NCBI GenBank assembly: GCA_029256105.1
Contig: JAQSYO010000005.1
Span: 124,001 to 188,000 of the forward strand
Origin: Herbinix sp.
GTDB taxonomy: Bacteria; Bacillota; Clostridia; Lachnospirales; Lachnospiraceae
Length of the DNA: 64,000 bases
Reading direction: 5' to 3'
Both the position numbers and the translations under genes were made by a program. Of the stretch, positions 26,303 through 35,005 are shown one piece after another. Within the stretch, counting starts at the first letter, position 1, and the number at the start of each line of letters is the position of its first letter. The notes beneath the pieces were generated by a model, which made no database searches, had not been told where the DNA came from, and worked only from the letters and a program-made list of their open reading frames with translations.

Positions 26303-27634
26303 ATGGAGAAGAGTAGTTTACAAACAGGCAAAGTAGAACGGTTATCCTATGCTGGATTTTTTCTGGGACAGAATATTATTTATGTAATACCTTTTCAGTT
26401 TTTAACTTATTTTTATACCGAATATGTTGGTTTAACGCTGGGAGATACAACGCTGTTGTTATTATTAGCAAAGGTATGGGATGCAATCAACGACCCAATC
26501 ATGGGAGCAGTCGTTGATAAATGTAATTTTAAAAAGGGCAAATATTTACCTTGGCTTAAAGTGGTTACTTATACTTTACCAGTATCATTATTGTTCATGT
26601 TCGTAAATGTGGATGGACCTTATATTATTAAATTAATTTATGCGTATTTGACTTACATAGTATTTGATATGGTATACACTATCTCTGATTCACCATTGTT
26701 TTCTCTGTCAACCGTAATGACCAGTGCTACCTATGAAAGGGATAAGCTAATGTCATATGGAAGGCTAGCAGCAGCAGTAGCAGCAATATCCAGTGCTGTA
26801 TTCATGAGTGTAAAAGCGAATGTTGGTTGGACTTGGACCGTTGGGATTTATTGTTTGATATCCTTCCTAGTGATGCTTCCACTACAATTTACCGCCAAGG
26901 AAAGGGTGAAGTATCAAAGAAGTGAGGATATTACGTTCCTTAAGATTTTCCAATATCTCTTTAAAAATAAATATCTATTGATCTATTATGTTGGTTATAT
27001 GGCTATTGGCATTACCAATACCCTTCAGATTATGGCTGTTTACTTTGCTGATTCCAATTTAGGCGATGAGACGATGGTTACAGTTATTATGGGTGTTACA
27101 ATTGTTCCAGTTATTATCCTTGCACCGTTTTTACCGATGATGATTCGAAAGTTTGGTAAAAAAAAGCTTACCGTATCCAGTTCCATAGCAACAATTGTAT
27201 TATGCATTGTGCAATACTTTACCGGATACGATAATCTTTTGATTTTCTTATGCGTTGCTGCCGTTCGCGTTGCATGTATGGAAATTCCCTTAATGCTCTA
27301 TGGAATGTTTACGGCAGATTGTATTGAATATGGAGCATATATTAGCGGAGAACGGACGGCGGGAATTGCTTTTTCACTTCAAACCTTCGTAACAAAGCTT
27401 TCGGCAGCGTTTTGTAATACCTTATGTTTGGTCCTGCTGAGTGCTTTTGGCTATGTGGAGATGGCAGCCAAACAATCGACACAAGCACTACATGGAATAT
27501 GGATTATCATGAGCCTTGTACCAATCGGTGGATTTGTTATTATGCTAATCATCATGAGAATATATAAGCTAGATGAAGAAAAGGTAGCCGAAATGATGAT
27601 TGAAAATCATAAGAAGGTGCAGGATATGGAATAA
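26303..27634 (+). CDS. GPH-family sugar:cation symporter
   Basis: A 443-residue transporter with twelve hydrophobic segments, of the glycoside-pentoside-hexuronide family (MelB-like). Characteristic are KVWDAINDPIMGAVVDKCNF (first-half cation/sugar site), SPLFSLSTVMT and, in the second half, CIEYGAYISGERTAGIAFSL. It should import a glycoside with Na+ or H+. ATG 26303 is chosen by homology to the family opening (GKVERLSYAGFFLGQN); its ribosome site is weak. It ends 5 nt before the stop of the convergent DUF1189 gene. Confidence 0.86.
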   Translation: MEKSSLQTGKVERLSYAGFFLGQNIIYVIPFQFLTYFYTEYVGLTLGDTTLLLLLAKVWDAINDPIMGAVVDKCNFKKGKYLPWLKVVTYTLPVSLLFMFVNVDGPYIIKLIYAYLTYIVFDMVYTISDSPLFSLSTVMTSATYERDKLMSYGRLAAAVAAISSAVFMSVKANVGWTWTVGIYCLISFLVMLPLQFTAKERVKYQRSEDITFLKIFQYLFKNKYLLIYYVGYMAIGITNTLQIMAVYFADSNLGDETMVTVIMGVTIVPVIILAPFLPMMIRKFGKKKLTVSSSIATIVLCIVQYFTGYDNLLIFLCVAAVRVACMEIPLMLYGMFTADCIEYGAYISGERTAGIAFSLQTFVTKLSAAFCNTLCLVLLSAFGYVEMAAKQSTQALHGIWIIMSLVPIGGFVIMLIIMRIYKLDEEKVAEMMIENHKKVQDME

Positions 27635-27639
27635 AGTTT

Positions 27640-28455
27640 CTAGTTATTGCGTGGAGGTATGGGCAAGCCTGCTTCTTCATAAGCGTCATCAGAGGCATGG
27701 GATAGGATACCAAATACGACATAGGCACCAGTAACAAAGATAGCGATACTGTTACGCAGATATCCCGGTAAATCCAAGCTTGTTACATCAAGTAGCGCAT
27801 ATAAAATTCTGATCGTAACTTTACTATAGATCGCTGTCTTAAATATGGTCGCATAAGTTAAATTCGCATGGCTTATAGAGGATACGAACAACCCTACGAG
27901 AGAATACAGTAAAGCAGTGAAATAATATGCAGCTACGAGAAACAAATAGATGAGTATTGCAACTAAGAATAATAGCGGATAGACAAAAGGTATTAATGCA
28001 GCTAAAGCCTTATTATCAAAATGAAAACCGCGAAGATCAGCAAAATTAATCTCCTGCAGCTTTCCATAGGACTGATAGTTTAAACAATTTGTCCTACTAA
28101 CTAACACAACCTGATTATATTCCTTATTAATATCTTCATACTCAAAACGCTCCACGTTAGAATCGATTAAAACATACACATTATCATCATCATTTTCAAA
28201 TCGTTCGCTTACATATAATTCGCCATTACTTAGTTCAAAATCCGGTAAATCTTTTTGAAAAGTTCGAAAGAAGCCAGAAGGTCCAATCGTAGAATTTAAC
28301 ATAGGAAGGATAGTAAATAGACTAATGATAAAGAGGAATAGGAATACAAAGGCAGTAAGTCGCCCTCCACTTACTTTTGTCAATCGATAATACTGCTTTG
28401 GTTTTATTACTGCATAAAATATTTGTTCAAAGAAATTCATTTTCGTGTTTTGCAT
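27640..28455 (-). CDS. DUF1189 family membrane protein
   Basis: A 271-residue protein starting FFEQIFYAVIKPKQYYRL, a typical DUF1189 opening. Membrane segments occur at about 33-52, 155-180, 185-210 and 235-255; residues about 60-145 form an extracytoplasmic domain (SNGELYVSERFEN to NFADLRGFHFD). The function is unestablished, though homologues are seen near maltose/maltodextrin genes, which fits the following GH13 gene (divergent). GGGGGT ribosome site on the minus strand. Its 3' end is 5 nt from the convergent transporter gene. Confidence 0.75.
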   Translation of the reverse strand: MQNTKMNFFEQIFYAVIKPKQYYRLTKVSGGRLTAFVFLFLFIISLFTILPMLNSTIGPSGFFRTFQKDLPDFELSNGELYVSERFENDDDNVYVLIDSNVERFEYEDINKEYNQVVLVSRTNCLNYQSYGKLQEINFADLRGFHFDNKALAALIPFVYPLLFLVAILIYLFLVAAYYFTALLYSLVGLFVSSISHANLTYATIFKTAIYSKVTIRILYALLDVTSLDLPGYLRNSIAIFVTGAYVVFGILSHASDDAYEEAGLPIPPRNN

Positions 28456-28591
28456 ATGATTACCCCCACATTCTTTTATATATCATAGTATATTTTAATA
28501 GGTATTATTTGTCAAATGCCGTTTACTTATCCTAAGGAACATAATTCACATTAGTAGAACCATAGTATATGCTGATTCGTTGGAGGGAGAA

Positions 28592-30484
28592 ATGGATAAA
28601 AAGTTGAACTATCACAGTAAGATAAAAGAGATTTATGAAAGTCCCATCGGACATGACATTATTCATAAGCTGCTATTACAATTGAATAAAAAGGAAACGC
28701 TAATCACCAATCCGATTATAGGAAATCTTCATCTAAAGACAATAGCAAACTTAACGAAGAAACCCTTGGGGGACGGTTTTTTTGAGACATTACTGGAGTT
28801 ATTAAACAGTGAAGTAGATACTTCAATTGTAAGTCCGAAGAAAACAACGAGAACTTGGTGGAAACAGGCAGTATTTTATCAGATTTATCCCAGAAGCTTT
28901 CAAGATTCGAATGATGATGGAATAGGAGACTTGCCGGGTATTATCTCAAGGTTAGATTATCTGAAGGAACTTGGAATTGATGCAATCTGGCTATCTCCAA
29001 TCTATGATTCACCGAATGATGATAATGGTTATGATATTCGTGATTATTATAGTATCTTGAAGGAGTTTGGTACCATGGAGGATTTTGACCAACTGCTCTT
29101 GGAACTCCACAATCGCAGTATGAGATTGATTATGGATTTAGTCGTTAATCATACCTCAGACGAGCATCCTTGGTTTAGGGCAGCAGTAAAAGATACGAAT
29201 TCGGAATATCGAGATTACTATTTGTTTCAAAAGTCTAAAGATAGCAATCCTCCGAACAATTGGAGTTCTTTCTTCAGCGGTCCGGCTTGGAATTATTATG
29301 ATGAGACAAAGGAATGGGGACTACATTTATTTTCAAAGAAGCAGATGGACTTAAACTGGGAGAAGGAAGAAGTAAGAAAAGAAATCCAAAGAATGATCCA
29401 ATGGTGGCTGAGGAAAGGTGTGGACGGCTTCCGTCTAGATGTTATTAATTATATCTCCAAAAAGGAGGGGTTACCTAATGGGAATGAGACAATCGGAAAA
29501 CTCATGGGGTATTACGGAATTGAGCATTATTATTACGGTTCGAAGCTTCATCACTTCTTACAAGAACTAAGAAAGGAAGCCTTTACTCCCTTTAATGCGT
29601 TTACAGTGGGAGAGACGCCGGGGGTAGGGATGGAGATGAGTAAGCTATTAACAGCGGAAGATCGAAAGGAGCTCGATATGGTATTTTCCTTCGATCATCT
29701 TGAAACACCCGGACATGTCCGCTTTGAGGATTATCGCTATGATCTGAATTACTTGAAAGAATATATGAGTGATTGGATGGAGCATTACGGTGACAACTGT
29801 TGGATGTCTCTGTTTTATGAGAATCATGATAACCCTAGAATGATATCAAAAATTAACCCGAATCCTATTTATCGTGAAGTATTGGCAAAGCTTTTGGCTA
29901 TGCTTCAGTTAACCCTAAAGGGAACACCATTTATCTTCCAAGGACAGGAAATTGGTAGTATTAATAAAGAATTCACTTCGATTACTGATATGAGAGACGT
30001 GGAAAGTATTAATTTATATCAGGAATTAATGTCTACACTTGGGAAGGAGGCGGCGTTTGAGAGGGTATTGAGCGGCAGCAGAGATCACGCTAGGACGCCA
30101 ATGCAATGGAAGGATACGAAGAATGCTGGTTTCTCAGAGGGAACCCCTTGGATTAACACGGATCAGGATTATATCAATTGGAATGTGGAGAAGCAAATTG
30201 AGCAGGAGGATTCGGTATTGAATTTTTATCGGAAACTAATACACCTAAGGAAGCGGGAAGCTGCTTTAGTTTATGGTGATTTTGAGCTAATGAACCGTTC
30301 AAGGAAAAACCTCTTTACCTATTACCGTAAGTTACAGAACAAGTGCTATTATATTGAATGTAATTTAAGTAGTAAAAGGAAGAATAGAATTACCTCGGTC
30401 CATGGGTACGAACTTGTATTATCAAATTACAAGGGATACTCCGGTGTGCTTCGACCTTATGAGGCAAATTTGTATCAACTGTAA
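28592..30484 (+). CDS. GH13 alpha-glucosidase, oligo-1,6-glucosidase type, with extra N-terminal domain
   Basis: A 630-residue intracellular glycosidase. The GH13 catalytic part begins at about residue 89 (WWKQAVFYQIYPRSFQDS). Conserved regions: MDLVVNHTSDEH (Val before NHTS, the choice seen in alpha-1,6-specific isomaltases rather than maltases), GFRLDVINYI with nucleophile Asp283, FTVGETPG with acid/base Glu341, and YENHDNPR with Asp413. Residues 6-75 form an added helical domain (IKEIYESPIGHDIIHKLL to FFETLLELLNSE) that family members usually lack and that resembles the C-terminus of the GH3 enzyme at 31558. ATG 28592 follows GGAGGGAG. Likely substrates are isomaltose and short alpha-glucans. 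Confidence 0.9.
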   Translation: MDKKLNYHSKIKEIYESPIGHDIIHKLLLQLNKKETLITNPIIGNLHLKTIANLTKKPLGDGFFETLLELLNSEVDTSIVSPKKTTRTWWKQAVFYQIYPRSFQDSNDDGIGDLPGIISRLDYLKELGIDAIWLSPIYDSPNDDNGYDIRDYYSILKEFGTMEDFDQLLLELHNRSMRLIMDLVVNHTSDEHPWFRAAVKDTNSEYRDYYLFQKSKDSNPPNNWSSFFSGPAWNYYDETKEWGLHLFSKKQMDLNWEKEEVRKEIQRMIQWWLRKGVDGFRLDVINYISKKEGLPNGNETIGKLMGYYGIEHYYYGSKLHHFLQELRKEAFTPFNAFTVGETPGVGMEMSKLLTAEDRKELDMVFSFDHLETPGHVRFEDYRYDLNYLKEYMSDWMEHYGDNCWMSLFYENHDNPRMISKINPNPIYREVLAKLLAMLQLTLKGTPFIFQGQEIGSINKEFTSITDMRDVESINLYQELMSTLGKEAAFERVLSGSRDHARTPMQWKDTKNAGFSEGTPWINTDQDYINWNVEKQIEQEDSVLNFYRKLIHLRKREAALVYGDFELMNRSRKNLFTYYRKLQNKCYYIECNLSSKRKNRITSVHGYELVLSNYKGYSGVLRPYEANLYQL

Positions 30485-30502
30485 TATGAATGATCGTAAA
30501 TC

Positions 30503-30590
30503 TGAAGAACTAAAGAACTAAAGAACTAAAGAACTGAAGAACTGAAGAACTGAAGAACTGAAGAACTGAAGAACTGAAGAACTGAAGAAC
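30503..30590 (+). repeat. 8-bp tandem repeat, 11 copies
   Basis: Eleven consecutive 8-nt units of TGAAGAAC (units 2-4 read TAAAGAAC) begin 19 nt after the GH13 stop codon; a decayed twelfth unit follows. The unit shares CTGAAGAA with the 15-bp repeat at 31465. Copy number is likely to vary between strains. The rest of the 313-nt gap to 30797 shows no gene. Confidence 0.92.
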
Positions 30591-30797
30591 TAATGAATTG
30601 AAAAACAATGGCATTTGGAAGAAATCAATATATGTCTGCTATATAATTATATTACAATTAAGTAACAATTGTATTATAATACGACTTATGAATTATAATA
30701 AATAAGCCGATAAATCGGAATTGGAAGTAAAAATTGTAAGCGGTTCGTAAGACAGGCACAGATACGATGGTACTTGCAATTAATGAGAGGAATTAAA

Positions 30798-31469
30798 ATG
30801 GAACGAAATGTTAGTCTTAATGAAATATCAGATGGCAAGCTGTACGACTTAAATGATTTAGTAAAAGCAGATTGTAATGAATGTAAGGGATGTTTTGCCT
30901 GCTGCCAGGGGATGGGAAATTCAATTATGTTAGATCCTCTGGATATTTATCGATTATTAATAAACCTTAATATTACCTTCGCTGAATTAATAGCAGATAA
31001 AATTGAACTTAATATTGTAGATGGAATTATTATGCCAAATCTTAAAATGAATGGATTATCAGAAAGATGTTCCTTTCTTAATGAGGAAGGAAGATGTGGC
31101 ATCCATGCATTTCGACCAGGAATCTGTAGATTATTTCCTCTTGGAAGATATTATGAGAATCATGCATTTAAATATTTTCTACAGGTTCATGAATGCAAAA
31201 AGCAGAATAAAACAAAAATAAAAGTTCGTAAGTGGATTGATACACCTGACTTAAAGAAAAATGAACAGTTTGTGATTGATTGGCACTATTTCCTGCAGGA
31301 GTTACAGAACCTTGTAAAAGGAACGCAGGATGAGAAGCTGATGAAAGATATGAATATGTATATCCTTAAAAACTTTTACATAACGCCATATGACGCGAAA
31401 ATCGATTTTTATTTACAGTTTAATGAACGATTAGGTAGTGCGAAGGAATATGTAGCAGAGAATTTATAG
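30798..31469 (+). CDS. YkgJ-family cysteine-cluster protein
   Basis: A 223-residue cytoplasmic protein. The N-terminal cluster DCNECKGCFACCQGMG and the later SERCSFLNEEGRCGIHAFRP with GICRLFPLG give the YkgJ/UPF0153 arrangement thought to bind zinc or an iron-sulfur cluster. Biochemical function is unknown. ATG 30798 follows GAGAGG by 7 nt; the frame extends to a TTG at 30774. The gene sits between two glycosidase genes and is bounded on both sides by tandem repeats. Its last two codons and stop form part of the first copy of the downstream repeat. Confidence 0.85.
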   Translation: MERNVSLNEISDGKLYDLNDLVKADCNECKGCFACCQGMGNSIMLDPLDIYRLLINLNITFAELIADKIELNIVDGIIMPNLKMNGLSERCSFLNEEGRCGIHAFRPGICRLFPLGRYYENHAFKYFLQVHECKKQNKTKIKVRKWIDTPDLKKNEQFVIDWHYFLQELQNLVKGTQDEKLMKDMNMYILKNFYITPYDAKIDFYLQFNERLGSAKEYVAENL

Positions 31470-31539
31470 CTGAAGAAATTATAGCTGAAGAAATTATAGC
31501 TGAAGAAATTACAGCTGAGGAATTTAAAGCTAAGGAATT
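31465..31539 (+). repeat. 15-bp tandem repeat, 5 copies, starting in a stop codon
   Basis: Five 15-nt units (first TATAGCTGAAGAAAT) begin at 31465, overlapping the stop of the YkgJ-type gene and ending before the GH3 ribosome site AAGGGGAGG. Copies 1-3 are nearly identical; 4 and 5 have drifted. Read in the upstream gene's frame each early copy gives LKKL-stop. Confidence 0.9.
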
Positions 31540-31557
31540 TATAAGGGGAGGACAATA

Positions 31558-34068
31558 ATGGAGAAGGGTAGCAGTAGGTATCACAATTTATGGAACGAAA
31601 AAACGGGGGAGCATGTAAGTCAGATAAACAGGAATGAAAGGGCGAGGGAGTTAGTCAAGCAAATGACCTTAGAAGAGAAGGCTGGCCTATGCTCTGGGAA
31701 GGATTTTTGGACACTGAAACCGGTGGATCGATTAGGACTTACTTCAATCATGATGACCGATGGACCTCACGGCCTACGCAAACAAGTGGGTTCTGAAGAT
31801 AATCTGGGAATTGGTGATAGCGTTCCATCGGTTTGCTTTCCTACAGCCAGTGCGCTTGCCTGTAGCTTTGACCGGGACCTGGCTTATGAAGTAGGGAAAG
31901 CAATCGGTGAGGAGTGCCTTCAGGAGGATGTATCTGTAATACTTGGTCCGGGAGTTAATCAAAAGAGAAGCCCACTCTGCGGCCGCAATTTTGAATACTT
32001 CAGCGAAGATCCTACGCTTTCCGGGGAAATGGCAGTTGGAATGATTAAAGGGGTGCAAAGTCAGGGTGTTGGAACCTCGTTAAAACATTTTGCCGTAAAC
32101 AATCAAGAACGTCGTCGTATGACGGTTAGTGCGGTAATAGATGAAAGAGCATTACGTGAGACATATTTAAAAGCCTTTGAAATAGCAGTGAAAAAAGGAA
32201 ACCCCCGTACTGTAATGTGCGCCTATAATCGGATAAATGGGGAATACTGTAGCGAAAATCCTGACCTATTGACGAAAATCCTTCGTGAGGAATGGGGCTA
32301 TGAAGGTTTAGTTATGTCGGACTGGGGAGCTGTGAATGACCGCGTACTTGGAATTAAAGCAGGCATGGATATCGAAATGCCAGGAAGTCTTGGAATAAAT
32401 GATAAAAAAATTGTCTGGGCTGTAAATAACAATACGTTGTCCGAACAGGATTTAGATAAGGTTGCCTGTCGTGTAACAGAATTGATTTTAGATGGTATGG
32501 CATCCAGGCAAGAAGGCTTTCGATATGATGCAACGGAACATCATCAAATAGCAATTAAAGCGGCAGAACAATCAACGGTACTATTAAAGAATGAAGACAA
32601 AATATTACCGGGAAACCTTGGACAAAAGGTTGCTGTAATTGGAGCATTTGCTAAAGTACCAAGATATCAGGGAGCCGGAAGTTCTAAGATTCACCCGGTT
32701 AAAGTAGATAATGCTTGGGATGCACTTACTGATAAAGGGTTGAGTGTGAGTTATTCTCAAGGATACATAACAGGGAAGGATATTGTATCGAATAAAGATA
32801 AAAAAATATTAAAAACGGAAGAGACACTTATCAAAGAAGCCTGCGAAACAGCAAAAAACAAAGATATTGTATATCTTTTTGCGGGACTTCCGGAAGGATA
32901 TGAATCCGAAGGTTTTGACCGAACAAATCTCTCCCTGCCGGAGGGACAAAATCGCCTGATTGAAGCAGTGGCAGCGACGAATCCGAAGGTTGTTGTCATA
33001 CTAAATGGTGGTGCACCGATGTTATTACCTTGGGCTGATAAGGTAAAAGGAATCTTGTTAACCTACCTAGCCGGAGAAGGCTGTGGTATGGCGGTTGCAA
33101 ATCTATTATTAGGAAATGCAGTTCCTTGTGGGAAGCTAGCTGAGACTTGGCCATTACAATTATCGGATAACCCTTCCAATCATTATTTCCCGGGTGGAAG
33201 AACTACGGTGGAATACCGAGAAAGTATCTATGTTGGCTACCGTTATTATGAAAAGGCCGGAAAACCGGTACGATATCCTTTTGGATATGGACTTTCCTAC
33301 ACTAGTTTTACATATTCTGATTTGCAGATTGATCAAGTGGCATGTAACTATGGTGATCAAGTTACACTATCCTTCCTGTTAACGAATGATGGGACAGTAG
33401 CAGCAAAGGAAACTGCACTAGTATTCGTAACACATAAGAATGACAAAGTATTTCTACCGGAGAAGGAACTAAGAGAGTTTACGAAGGTTGACCTGCTGCC
33501 AGGTGAGAGTAAGCGGATTTCGATTAAACTGGATACCAAAGACTTTGCTTATTATAATACCTTAATTCAGGATTGGTATGCAGAGAGTGGTGAATATAAG
33601 ATTATGGTTGGTTCCTCTTCAGTGGATTGTTGTCTTCAGGCTTCTGTTCAGTTGAACAGTCCTGTCAAATCACAACCGGACCTCAGGGAGGAAGCGTCCT
33701 CGTATTATCAATTACCCAACCAGGAGTTAATCATCTCCGAACAGGAATTTCGTGCACTTTATGGAAAATCAATACCTATAGATGACTGCAACCCAACCAG
33801 ACCATATGATGCAGGCAACACACTGGAAGATGTCAGTCATACTTTCGTAGGTAAGATTATCATTTTTGTGGCAGACCAAATGGCTAAAAAGGTTACCACT
33901 ACTTCACAGGAGGAGGAAGGTATGATGTCCTCCATGATAAAAGAGATGCCTTTTCATTCTTTAGCCGCCTCTAGCAATGGTATGATCACAGAGAATATGA
34001 TGGCAGGAATGATAGACCTAATGAACGGACATGCGATAAGGGGAATTCGTAAGTTAATTAAGAGATAA
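31558..34068 (+). CDS. GH3 beta-glucosidase with C-terminal helical domain
   Basis: An 836-residue intracellular glycosidase with no signal peptide. The (beta/alpha)8 domain carries MTDGPHGLRK, LKHFAVNNQE and the nucleophile Asp255 in LVMSDWGAV; the alpha/beta sandwich domain carries AGSSKIHPV and FAGLPEGYESEGFDR; a fibronectin-III-like domain follows (ETALVFVTHKN region). This is the BglB-type order for beta-glucosidases. Residues about 754-836 (LEDVSHTFVGKII to MIDLMNGHAIRGIRKLI) are an added helical domain related to the N-terminus of the GH13 enzyme. ATG 31558 follows AAGGGGAGG. Probably cleaves cellobiose or aryl-beta-glucosides. Confidence 0.91.
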   Translation: MEKGSSRYHNLWNEKTGEHVSQINRNERARELVKQMTLEEKAGLCSGKDFWTLKPVDRLGLTSIMMTDGPHGLRKQVGSEDNLGIGDSVPSVCFPTASALACSFDRDLAYEVGKAIGEECLQEDVSVILGPGVNQKRSPLCGRNFEYFSEDPTLSGEMAVGMIKGVQSQGVGTSLKHFAVNNQERRRMTVSAVIDERALRETYLKAFEIAVKKGNPRTVMCAYNRINGEYCSENPDLLTKILREEWGYEGLVMSDWGAVNDRVLGIKAGMDIEMPGSLGINDKKIVWAVNNNTLSEQDLDKVACRVTELILDGMASRQEGFRYDATEHHQIAIKAAEQSTVLLKNEDKILPGNLGQKVAVIGAFAKVPRYQGAGSSKIHPVKVDNAWDALTDKGLSVSYSQGYITGKDIVSNKDKKILKTEETLIKEACETAKNKDIVYLFAGLPEGYESEGFDRTNLSLPEGQNRLIEAVAATNPKVVVILNGGAPMLLPWADKVKGILLTYLAGEGCGMAVANLLLGNAVPCGKLAETWPLQLSDNPSNHYFPGGRTTVEYRESIYVGYRYYEKAGKPVRYPFGYGLSYTSFTYSDLQIDQVACNYGDQVTLSFLLTNDGTVAAKETALVFVTHKNDKVFLPEKELREFTKVDLLPGESKRISIKLDTKDFAYYNTLIQDWYAESGEYKIMVGSSSVDCCLQASVQLNSPVKSQPDLREEASSYYQLPNQELIISEQEFRALYGKSIPIDDCNPTRPYDAGNTLEDVSHTFVGKIIIFVADQMAKKVTTTSQEEEGMMSSMIKEMPFHSLAASSNGMITENMMAGMIDLMNGHAIRGIRKLIKR

Positions 34069-34080
34069 ATATTTGCAATA

Positions 34081-34109
34081 AGAAAACGGAGTCGAATATC
34101 TCGGCTCCG
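34081..34109 (-). terminator. terminator for the MarR/OhrR gene
   Basis: CGGAGTCGA (34087-34095) pairs with TCGGCTCCG (34101-34109) with one G-U. On the minus strand the stem is followed by TTTTCTT, so it mainly ends the MarR-family transcript; it may also serve the GH3 gene. Confidence 0.7.
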
Positions 34110-34147
34110 CAATAGTTGAATTTCAACGTAAGGAATTTATCAAGGAA

Positions 34148-34639
34148 CTATTCTTCCGAGGTTTCTAATTTATTCATCATTTGATGAAGACCGGTTAGTA
34201 ATTCTCCGGCATGCGTTGGATCCAAATCCAACGTACAGATAAGATTTTCAGGGATTTTAATAGCTTCTTTTTTTAAATCTCTCCCTTTTTGATTTAACTG
34301 AATAAATACATTACGCTCATCGCTGGAACTCCGAATTCTTTTAATATAATTCTGAGCCTCCAGCTTTTTTAACATTGGAGTAAGTGTACCAGAATCTAAG
34401 TAGAGCCGTTTCCCTAAATCCTTCACCGTAACATTGTCTTCCTCCCATAGAGCTAGCATTATGATGTATCCAGTATAGGTCAAGCCGAATGGATCAAGTA
34501 ATGGCTTATATTTCTTAATAATTTCCTTCGAGCAAACATACAGGGAAAAGCATAGTTGGTTATCCAGCATAAGAAGCTCATACCCCTTTGTTTTTCCATT
34601 GTTGTCGGAGGGCTGTTCCATCGAATTTGTTTTCTCCAT
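34148..34639 (-). CDS. ohrR: MarR-family regulator, OhrR type
   Basis: A 163-residue winged-helix repressor. LMLDNQLCFSLYVCSKEI matches the OhrR N-terminus, where the Cys after NQL senses organic peroxide; LTYTGYIIMLALWEED, the recognition-helix region LYLDSGTLTPMLKKLE and wing RIRSSSDERNV follow. It should repress until the Cys is oxidised. Start at 34639 because GTGAGG lies 6 nt before that ATG; an ATG at 34660 has no site. It is divergent from a nitroreductase rather than the usual ohr gene, and OhrR-like palindromes lie in the shared gap. Confidence 0.85.
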   Translation of the reverse strand: MEKTNSMEQPSDNNGKTKGYELLMLDNQLCFSLYVCSKEIIKKYKPLLDPFGLTYTGYIIMLALWEEDNVTVKDLGKRLYLDSGTLTPMLKKLEAQNYIKRIRSSSDERNVFIQLNQKGRDLKKEAIKIPENLICTLDLDPTHAGELLTGLHQMMNKLETSEE

Positions 34640-34762
34640 ATATACCTCACTTTCATTCATAGTGTTTCATAATAATATATATTTAAGTAAAAATTCATAT
34701 AATAAGTATTCTCTTCGATATAAATTTGTTCCTCTGTTCTATATTGCAATGTTTTACTGTGT

Positions 34763-34791
34763 TACAATTAGATTTTATACAATTATTTATA
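34763..34791. promoter_or_regulatory. candidate OhrR operator 1
   Basis: TACAATTAG, then ATTTTATACAATTATTTATA, agrees closely with the known Bacillus ohrA operator pattern (TACAATT and AATTGTA repeats). It lies 120-150 nt upstream of the regulator and just before a TTGACA box at 34810. Confidence 0.55.
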
Positions 34792-34809
34792 AAAAGTCAA
34801 TAAAAAGTA

Positions 34810-34838
34810 TTGACAGTTACAATAAAATAGTGTTTAAT
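34810..34838 (+). promoter_or_regulatory. vegetative promoter for the nitroreductase
   Basis: TTGACA (34810-34815), 17-nt spacer, TTTAAT (34833-34838), directed toward the nitroreductase 168 nt downstream. It is flanked on both sides by OhrR-like sites. Confidence 0.6.
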
Positions 34839-34840
34839 TG

Positions 34841-34854
34841 AATTGTAAACAATC
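34841..34854. promoter_or_regulatory. candidate OhrR operator 2
   Basis: AATTGTAAACAATC matches 12 of 14 bases of the palindromic OhrR core AATTGTATACAATT and begins 3 nt after the -10 box, where a repressor would block transcription start. Confidence 0.5.
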
Positions 34855-35005
34855 AAATGTAGATTTTACATATTGGTTTATCTAAGAATAAAACAACGAT
34901 GAAAACATAAAATTAAGAGGTAACACCAATCGAATAGGAAAACAAAGGATATTAATAAATAATTAAGAAGAGTTGAACGATTGGTAAGAAAGGTAGGTAT
35001 TATTT

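Noticed and set aside
30503..31539. Tandem repeats considered as CRISPR
   Set aside because: Units are contiguous without spacers and only 8 or 15 bp long; no cas gene is present.
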